Of a stretch of DNA of 64,000 nucleotides, positions 58,442 to 64,000 are shown in pieces (position 1 is the stretch's first letter; each line of letters begins with the position of its first letter). A program made the position numbers and the translations under genes. This stretch comes from JBOHDX01 sp050700835. GTDB lineage: Bacteria; Actinomycetota; Actinomycetes; Propionibacteriales; Nocardioidaceae. The DNA lies in NCBI GenBank assembly GCA_050700835.1, contig JBOHDX010000146.1, positions 19,627 to 83,626 of the forward strand, read 5' to 3'. Under the pieces are notes generated by a model. It was not told the origin of the DNA, did no database searches, and saw nothing but the letters and a program-made list of their open reading frames with translations.

Positions 58442-59023
58442 ATGGCACGCATGTCCCTGCCCACCCCCACGCTCCACACCGCTCGCCTGCGATTGCGCCC
58501 CTTCACCAGTGCGGACGCGGACGCCCTCTTCGCGCTGCACAGCAACGCCTACGTGCTGCGCTACTGGGATGCACCGGCCTGGAGCGGCCATGCGCGCGCC
58601 GAGCGCTTCATCGCGGCGTGCCGGCAGATGGCCGACGAAGGCAGCGGGGCTCGGCTGGCCATGGACCGTGGTTCCGACGGGGCGTTTATCGGCTGGTGCA
58701 GTCTGACCCGGTGGAACCCGGACTACCGCAGCGCGTCCATGGGCTACTGCCTCGGCGATTCTGCATGGGGGAACGGATACGCGACGGAGGCCGCCCTCGC
58801 GTTGCTGCAGTGGGCATTCGACACGCTGGACCTGAATCGAGTCCAGGCCGAGACCGATACGCGCAACGAGGCATCCGCCCGCGTCCTGGAGAAGCTCGGA
58901 TTCCTGCGTGAAGGGACGTTGCGGGAAGACTGCGTCGTGAACGGCGAGGTGTCGGACTCTTGGTTGTACGGGCTGATCAGGCGGCAGTGGCGGCCGTTTT
59001 CCGAACCGGTTCCCGCCCGCTGA
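58442..59023 (+). CDS. GNAT family acetyltransferase (RimJ/RimL-like)
   Basis: 193 residues. TARLRLRPFTSADADALFAL at the N-terminus, MGYCLGDSAWGNGYATEAAL as the acetyl-CoA loop and NEASARVLEKLGFLREGTLR, typical of ribosomal-protein or amino-group N-acetyltransferases. The exact acceptor is unknown. A plausible alternative start is the ATG 9 nt downstream (MSLPTP). Confidence 0.88.
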   Translation: MARMSLPTPTLHTARLRLRPFTSADADALFALHSNAYVLRYWDAPAWSGHARAERFIAACRQMADEGSGARLAMDRGSDGAFIGWCSLTRWNPDYRSASMGYCLGDSAWGNGYATEAALALLQWAFDTLDLNRVQAETDTRNEASARVLEKLGFLREGTLREDCVVNGEVSDSWLYGLIRRQWRPFSEPVPAR

Positions 59024-59231
59024 GTCCTACTTGCTCGCGAGACAGCGGCCCGGTCTCCGGTGCTTCATTCCGCCGCATTCGCGTGCGCCTCCTGCCCGCC
59101 GATGACGACAACGAGTCATGCCTTGTGATGCGAGACATCGAAGGCAGTTTGCGGAGAGAACATGTCGAGGTCCCAGCCCCGGCACCGTCCCAGCTTCGAA
59201 TCGACCAGATCATCGTTGGAGGATGGATCAC

Positions 59232-59672
59232 ATGGCACACGTACAACGTTTCGACCACGTCGGCATCACCGTCGCGGACCTCGACTCGGTGACGGCGTTC
59301 TTCGTCGGGCTGGGTCTCGAGGTGGAGGGCACCGGATCGGTGGAGGGGGAGTTCGTGGAGACCGTCTGCGGCGTCCCGGGTGCGCACTGTGAGATCGCGA
59401 TGCTGCGGCCGCCCGACGGAGGATCCCTGCTGGAGCTCGCGAGCTTCGTCACGCCCGACCACGTGCCCGGATCGCCTACGGCGATGGCCAACGAGCTGGG
59501 TCTGCGCAACGTGTCCTTTGAGGTCGGCGACCTCCAGGCGGCCGTTGACGCGGTGGCTGCGGACGGGTACGGGCTCGTCGGCGGCATCGGTGAGTACGAG
59601 GGCAGTGTGCGGATGGCCTACGTGCGCGGGCCCGAGGGGATCATCGTGTCACTGTTCGAGCAGATCGGCTGA
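59232..59672 (+). CDS. Single-domain VOC family protein
   Basis: 146 residues with the glyoxalase-type opening QRFDHVGITVADLDSVTAFF and C-terminal GGIGEYEGSVRMAYVRGPEG, EGIIVSLFEQ. H in FDHVG, E in LLELA and E near the C-terminus could form the metal site. GGAGG lies 9 nt before ATG 59232; ATG 59223 is possible. The reaction is unknown. Confidence 0.85.
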   Translation: MAHVQRFDHVGITVADLDSVTAFFVGLGLEVEGTGSVEGEFVETVCGVPGAHCEIAMLRPPDGGSLLELASFVTPDHVPGSPTAMANELGLRNVSFEVGDLQAAVDAVAADGYGLVGGIGEYEGSVRMAYVRGPEGIIVSLFEQIG

Positions 59673-60237
59673 CGCGCGTCAATCCGCCGCCTGGGGGACG
59701 CGTTCAGCGGAGCGTTGGGCGCCGTCGGCAATCGTCGGTCTCGGCCGGACTTCTTGCGGACTGTTTGCGGACTGCTGGGTCACGGCGAGATCCCTCTGGC
59801 GAGGGCGGCGTCGAACAGCGTCCGGGCGACCTACTCGGCTTTCTCGGTCGCCGCAGGGTCGTCGACGGCGCCGTGGACGTCGTTTCGGAGGGTGTGTGGA
59901 AGCGCTTCCCGACGTGACGATGGGATCGCGAAGCGTACCCGTACGGGATCCTCAAGCGGTGACGGCACAAGCCACCGAGCCGGTTGGTCCGGCGGAGCTG
60001 GCGAGTCACCGCATGCGGTTCGTTTACGGGCAGCGGCTTTCGTGGACCGAAACGCGCTGGCGATCAGGTGGGCATGACGCGATGGGCACCGCCGGTAACT
60101 ACCTCCGGGTGCCAGGCTCCGAGCGCCATGCCTCGGTGGGCGGGCGGGGATGGAAGACCGGACCCTGCCGACCGCCGGGCTGGAGAAGTTATACAAGAGC
60201 CATTGTGTTTCTGGGTTGACGCGGTGAGGGTGGTGCC
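59673..60237. other. 565-bp region without a supported gene; possible integrase-tail relic
   Basis: No frame gives a protein I can support. Near its start the minus strand can encode QSANSPQEV, in a 24-bp segment that recurs at 63805-63828 as QSAHSPQEF. This may be the decayed 3' end of an integrase-like gene. The rest has no visible repeats. Confidence 0.45.
59751..59774 (+). repeat. 24-bp repeat, copy 1 (TTCTTGCGGACTGTTTGCGG...)
   Basis: Matches 63805-63828 at 23 of 24 positions (T versus G at position 15). The unit itself contains TGCGGACTG twice. The two copies bracket the ArsR-MFS-DinB-DUF6650 segment. Confidence 0.8.
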
Positions 60238-60882
60238 ATGCCTCGTCGCACCGCTGCCGAACGTCACCGGGTCTCCGCCCCGAGACGGGGCACCGAAGCT
60301 GAGTCCGGCTCTGACTTGCTTGACGTCCTGATCGCCTTCCACCACCCGACGCGACGCTGGCTGTGTGAGTTGCTCGGCGTCGAGGGAGCGGCGTCGGTAG
60401 GACGGCTGGCCGCGCGCACCGGGCTGGCTGTCGGCTCCGTCAGCCACCACCTGAAGGCTCTGCATCGCCACGGCTTCGTGACCCCGGCGCCCGATCTCGC
60501 TCGGGACACGAGGGAGAGCTGGTGGCGCATCACTCCCCGCTCCGTGGCCTGGAATCCCGAGGACTTCCTAGAGGGAATGGCGGCTCGGCGGGTCGCCGAC
60601 GCCGCGGAGCTGGAGAACCTGCGCTACCAGGTGCGCGCGATCCAGCAGTGGATGTCGAGCAGTCGCAATCTGCCGGAGCAGTGGCGCCGCGCGGCCGGGT
60701 CCACCGACACCTACGTACCGGCAACGCTGGAGCAATTCCGGGACCTCACCCAGCGACTCCAGGACCTGGTCGCCCAATGGAGTCGGGACTGCATGGCCGA
60801 CCGAGAGGCTCGGCCAGACATCGAACGGAGGCCGGTGCGCGTCGTCGCCCACACTTTCCCGAGCGAACCGGTGAAGCCATGA
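60238..60882 (+). CDS. ArsR-type winged-helix transcriptional regulator
   Basis: 214 residues. Residues about 28-100 form an ArsR-like winged helix (HHPTRRWLCELLGVEGAASV, RTGLAVGSVSHHLKALHRHG). The C-terminal part is helical and acidic or basic with no metal cysteines. It overlaps the MFS start by 4 nt (ATGA), so it probably controls that transporter. Confidence 0.83.
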   Translation: MPRRTAAERHRVSAPRRGTEAESGSDLLDVLIAFHHPTRRWLCELLGVEGAASVGRLAARTGLAVGSVSHHLKALHRHGFVTPAPDLARDTRESWWRITPRSVAWNPEDFLEGMAARRVADAAELENLRYQVRAIQQWMSSSRNLPEQWRRAAGSTDTYVPATLEQFRDLTQRLQDLVAQWSRDCMADREARPDIERRPVRVVAHTFPSEPVKP

Positions 60883-62156
60883 CTGACCGCACTGAAATCG
60901 CCGACGCCCCGTGCGACCAGGCTGGAGCGCCGCCCGGCCTGGAGCCCACGCTGATCGCCGACCCGCCACCGCCGGTCGCTCGGGACCAGATGGTGTGGGT
61001 CTGGATCACCGCGATGACGGTGTCCTGGTTCGGTGACGCGCTGTGGACTGTCGCCCTCGCCTGGACAGCCGCGCACACCCTGGCGCCCGCGCTCGCCGGT
61101 GTCGTCGTCGGCATCGAGATGCTCCCGCAGGCAGTGCTGGTACTGCTCGGTGGCGTGCTGGCGGACCGGCTGGACACCCGCAAGGTTCTGGTCACCGGGC
61201 AGCTCGGCCAGGTGCTGGCCCTGGTCATCGGCGCATCGGCCTGGCAGGCCGGGCTTCGCGGCGCCGGCACGCTGATCGCGCTGTCACTCGCCTTCGGAAT
61301 CGCCAGCGGATTGACGATCCCGGCCGGGATGACGCTGTCCCGGCAGCTGGTACGGGCGCGAGATCTGGGCACGGTCACCGGCTGGAACCAGGTCGCGAAC
61401 CGGGTCGCCCGGCTGGTCGGCGCGCCAGTGGGCGGGGTGCTGGTCGCGTGGGGCGGTCTGGTCGCCGCGATGACGGTGAACGCGGTCAGCTTCCTGGTCA
61501 TCGCCGCCGCGTTGATCGCAGCGGTCCGCCCCCGGTTCCGGTTACCGCGTGCCACCAGCCAACGATGGACGTCGAGCTTGCGCGACGGGCTCGGCTACCT
61601 TAGGCGCGACCCAGCTGCACGACTGCTGGTCATCGGGCTCACCGCGCTCAACGTATTCGTCTCACCGGTCGTCGCCCTCGGGGTGGCGCTACGGGTCGCC
61701 GGGTCCGGCTGGGGACCGGGCTGGGTCGGCTTCGCCGAAGGCGCATTCGCCGCAGGCGCGATCCTCGGCAGCCTTGCCGGGATCCGATGGCAACCGGTCG
61801 CGCCTGCCCGGGCAGGCTTCATAGCCCTGGTCGTACAGGGCATGGCGCTGGCGGCCATCGGAATCCCGACCCGGGTGAGCCTGCTTGCGGCCATGTTGGC
61901 CGTCGGGGTCACCGCAGGTGCCGCCTCGGTCTGGCTGTCCGGCGTGTTCCAGCGCACGATCGACCCCAGTCACCTCGGCAGGGTCTCCTCGGTCACCAGC
62001 CTGGGGGACATGAGCCTGATGCCACTGGCCGTCCCAATGTTCGGGGCGATCGCAGCCGCGAGCTCGGTGCTGAGCGCAGCGATCCTGTTCGGGACCGCAA
62101 TGTCAATGCTGTGCCTGTGGTTCGCGACCCGACGCATCCTTGCCTCCCTACGCTGA
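60879..62156 (+). CDS. MFS transporter (MFS_3/enterobactin-exporter-like)
   Basis: 425 residues with about 12 helices. WFGDALWTVALAWTAAH opens the first helix, LLGGVLADRLDTRKVLVTGQ is the MFS loop 2-3 motif, and WNQVANRVARLVGAPVGGVL is typical of DUF894/MFS_3 exporters. It likely exports a drug or metabolite. It is translationally coupled to the ArsR-type gene. Confidence 0.87.
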   Translation: MTDRTEIADAPCDQAGAPPGLEPTLIADPPPPVARDQMVWVWITAMTVSWFGDALWTVALAWTAAHTLAPALAGVVVGIEMLPQAVLVLLGGVLADRLDTRKVLVTGQLGQVLALVIGASAWQAGLRGAGTLIALSLAFGIASGLTIPAGMTLSRQLVRARDLGTVTGWNQVANRVARLVGAPVGGVLVAWGGLVAAMTVNAVSFLVIAAALIAAVRPRFRLPRATSQRWTSSLRDGLGYLRRDPAARLLVIGLTALNVFVSPVVALGVALRVAGSGWGPGWVGFAEGAFAAGAILGSLAGIRWQPVAPARAGFIALVVQGMALAAIGIPTRVSLLAAMLAVGVTAGAASVWLSGVFQRTIDPSHLGRVSSVTSLGDMSLMPLAVPMFGAIAAASSVLSAAILFGTAMSMLCLWFATRRILASLR

Positions 62157-62463
62157 CGCAGCAGCCGAACCAGTCCAGCAGGCAGGCGTTCAACCCGTCT
62201 GCCAGGCGGCGGCGCCGAAGCTCAGGATTGGGTCACACCTCGCCAGTGCGCCCGCCCTCCGGGCCGGAGAAGTGCGACCACGACTCGGTGACGCGCGATG
62301 AGTGGATGTCCATGTGGAAGGGTCGAGGAGTCAATGCGAGCCACAACGAGGTGGGCGCCGCGGTCGAGGACCTACCGCCGGCGACTCTCCTGCCTCCGCG
62401 AGCCATCGAGACGATCACCGCAAACCGATCGTCACGCGGAGGGTGTTCAGTGCGGGAGGGGCA
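62157..62463. other. 307-bp region without a supported gene
   Basis: Between the MFS gene and the convergent DinB-like gene. Short ORFs exist on both strands but have no family match or ribosome site I can support. No hairpin of note was seen. Confidence 0.5.
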
Positions 62464-63183
62464 TCAACCGGCGACCGATCTCTCGACGAGGTCGAGGTCG
62501 CGCACGCAGAACTGATGGTGCTCGAACTCCTCGCCGAGCACCGTGCCCAGGCATTGCCGCACCGAACGTCCGCGTGCGTACGGCGGCCACATGTTGTTGT
62601 CGGGGATCGGTGCCGGCTCCTGGAGCTGCTCGGAGGTGACGGCGTCCAGCCAGCGCGCGAGCTCGGCTGCCTGTTCGTCCCTGATAGCCAGCACCTCGGC
62701 GAGCGTCGGGTCCGCCGACGGGTCGAGCCCCTGCGCCTCGCGGCCGGGCACGGACTCGATGCCCAGGCCCATCGGAGTGAACAGATCGGTGGATCCGAGG
62801 CAGCAGCGCCGAAACCACGAGTCGTGGACGAAGACCAGGTGGCGCAGCGTCTGCACAGCCGACCACTCGTCGTTCACGCCTTCGTGCTCGATGCCGGGCG
62901 ACTGCCGCATGCGCGCCACGGTCGCCGCCCAGTCGGTGCGCAGCTGCCGCCATCCTCTGCGCAGGTCGGCCAGGTCGTCCGAGCGGATGAGCCGGCGGAC
63001 CGGGTGACGACGGTCGAGCTCGGCCTCGACGTAGTCCATGACTTTGACGCCGTTCACGACGAGGTTGGTCACCAGCCCGTCGATCACGGCGTCTTGCATG
63101 ATCACGCCGATCAGACGGGTGTTGTTCAGGTTGCACTCGCGGAACTCCGCGCCCTCCATGTCCTCGTCCACGTACCGCTTCAT
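62464..63183 (-). CDS. DinB-like protein with N-terminal pentapeptide-like segment
   Basis: 239 residues. Residues about 8-50 (GAEFRECNLNNTRLIGVIMQ, DAVIDGLVTNLVVNGVKV) read like a short pentapeptide-repeat or beta-helix module. The remainder is a DinB-type bundle (NDEWSAVQTLRHLVFVHDSW, LGEEFEHHQFCVRDLDLVE) with His residues at the expected metal positions. Function unknown. Its relative at 54872 lacks the N-terminal module. Confidence 0.82.
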   Translation of the reverse strand: MKRYVDEDMEGAEFRECNLNNTRLIGVIMQDAVIDGLVTNLVVNGVKVMDYVEAELDRRHPVRRLIRSDDLADLRRGWRQLRTDWAATVARMRQSPGIEHEGVNDEWSAVQTLRHLVFVHDSWFRRCCLGSTDLFTPMGLGIESVPGREAQGLDPSADPTLAEVLAIRDEQAAELARWLDAVTSEQLQEPAPIPDNNMWPPYARGRSVRQCLGTVLGEEFEHHQFCVRDLDLVERSVAG

Positions 63184-63366
63184 GCTCGGCAGGCTATGCC
63201 CGGCCCCCGACATCCGGAACGGGCACCGATGGCAGAGTCGGGAGATGCGCTTCCTGTCGGTACGGCAGGAATGCTTCCCGCGCACGAGTTGGCTTCGCGC
63301 GGCCTGCAGTTCGCCGCCCTGGACGCCGACAAGACCACGCAGCCTTCCTAGGCCATCGAAAGTGGG

Positions 63367-63702
63367 TCAGTGCCCCCTCGGCCTCCAGCTCCGGTCCCAG
63401 TCACCGCCGGCCGGGCCGACCTCACCCAGGAAGTCACGAAACAGGCTCTGGAGCAGCTGGACCCGGCGAGCCCGTTCGACACCGATCTCAGGATTGTCCA
63501 AGTGGACGGCGAGCTGCTTGCGGACGTGGTCCGCCGACGTCACGCAATGCTCCTCGATCTCCATCGAGAAGTCCTTCCACAACATCCGTCGATCGGCCAG
63601 AAGGTTCAGCACCCGGCGAGCGATTTCGCGGTCGTCATCCTTGCGTTCCCACCGCGCGCCACCGAACGGACCAGAGCCGCCTGTAAGCCGGTATCTCGCC
63701 AC
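63367..63702 (-). CDS. DUF6650-like small protein
   Basis: About 111 residues from GTG 63702 (a TTG at 63771 would add 23 residues). GGSGPFGGARWERKDDDREIARRVLN and MEIEEHCVTSADHVRKQL, then LLQSLFRDFLGEV, match my memory of the DUF6650 family; function unknown. Codon use is normal. No ribosome site is clear, so the start is uncertain. Confidence 0.6.
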   Translation of the reverse strand: MARYRLTGGSGPFGGARWERKDDDREIARRVLNLLADRRMLWKDFSMEIEEHCVTSADHVRKQLAVHLDNPEIGVERARRVQLLQSLFRDFLGEVGPAGGDWDRSWRPRGH

Positions 63703-63804
63703 GCCGCCATCTTCGTTCGCATGTGCGCTCGAGCGAGGAGCGACCTCAGGCTGGCCCACTCCGACGACCAAGACGCTTGGTCATCGAGTCATGCGTGACT
63801 GAAA

Positions 63805-63828
63805 TTCTTGCGGACTGTGTGCGGACTG
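63805..63828 (+). repeat. 24-bp repeat, copy 2
   Basis: TTCTTGCGGACTGTGTGCGG... differs from 59751-59774 by one base. It lies 42 bp beyond the 3' end of ychF. Confidence 0.8.
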
Positions 63829-63869
63829 GGAGCACCCACACTCCCTCAGACCTGCACAAACTCGGCGAT

Positions 63870-64000
<131 letters not shown>

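Noticed and set aside
59704..60196. Minus-strand ORFs in the gap before the ArsR-type gene
   Set aside because: Composition is shadow-like; only the short QSANSPQEV match to the second repeat copy is notable and is reported as a relic.
62233..62418. 61-codon minus-strand ORF between the MFS and DinB-like genes
   Set aside because: No ribosome site, family or coupling that I can support.

Overview
The window is 64 kb of very GC-rich DNA with dense, often overlapping genes (many ATGA/GTGA junctions) and frequent GTG starts. It comes from a high-GC Gram-positive actinobacterium. The evidence is mycothiol synthesis (mshB), succinylase-type lysine/DAP genes (dapC, dapD, dapE), a folP2 paralogue, a DUF3117 protein, a 7Fe ferredoxin and SigE. 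The order mshB ... fdx-dapC ... dapD ... dapE-LOG protein-folP2-DivIVA-like-tag-DUF3117 ... O-methyltransferase-sigE resembles the mycobacterial Rv1170-Rv1221 region from memory. The composition would suit Nocardioidaceae or relatives, but I cannot fix the genus.

Layout. 1-19 kb is conserved core: sigE (partial) divergent from an O-methyltransferase that seems to start at ATC; GNAT; DUF3117; PaaX regulator plus enoyl-CoA hydratase; M14 lipoprotein; tag; DivIVA-like protein; folP2; LOG protein; dapE; an ECF-sigma-like membrane protein; double VOC protein; dapD plus a secreted protein; dapC-fdxA; GNAT; and the mshB-DUF6113-flavin reductase-VanW operon. 19-30 kb carries an S9 peptidase, an SCO6745-family protein overlapping a Nudix-kinase fusion, the sdhCAB operon, phhB, a 0.5-kb region of inverted repeat arrays, and a Na+/H+ antiporter with a UBP zinc finger.

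29.8-43.7 kb is the most interesting part. It is a catabolic island made of a Rieske oxygenase, a complete polyamine/opine-type ABC importer, a class III aminotransferase, a TetR regulator, a phytoene-desaturase-like FAD enzyme, an NDP-forming acyl-CoA ligase, a DAO-type FAD oxidase and an acyl-CoA dehydrogenase. Its three divergent intergenic regions each carry the same palindrome GACTGA-N4-TCAGTC, overlapping a TAGACT -10-like box, so the island looks like one TetR regulon. The Rieske enzyme has Glu rather than Asp at the inter-subunit bridge position, a trait of carnitine-oxygenase-like enzymes. I infer a pathway for uptake and breakdown of a quaternary or N-methylated amine acid; the substrate is unknown.

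43.7-54 kb holds a GAF-PAS-GGDEF diguanylate cyclase behind a tandem-repeated ribosome binding site, an aldo/keto reductase, an amidohydrolase preceded by a 40-codon ORF, a DMT transporter, a DUF421 protein, gamma-glutamyltransferase, a GYF-TM2 protein and a HemK-like methyltransferase. 54-64 kb is an accessory stretch of small enzymes with several paralogous pairs (two RibD/DHFR-like, two DinB, one SCO6745 partner), an ArsR-MFS pair lying between two near-identical 24-bp repeats, a DUF6650-like protein and the 3' end of ychF. No rRNA, tRNA, insertion sequence or CRISPR array was recognised. Short tandem repeats sit at several gene ends and leaders.
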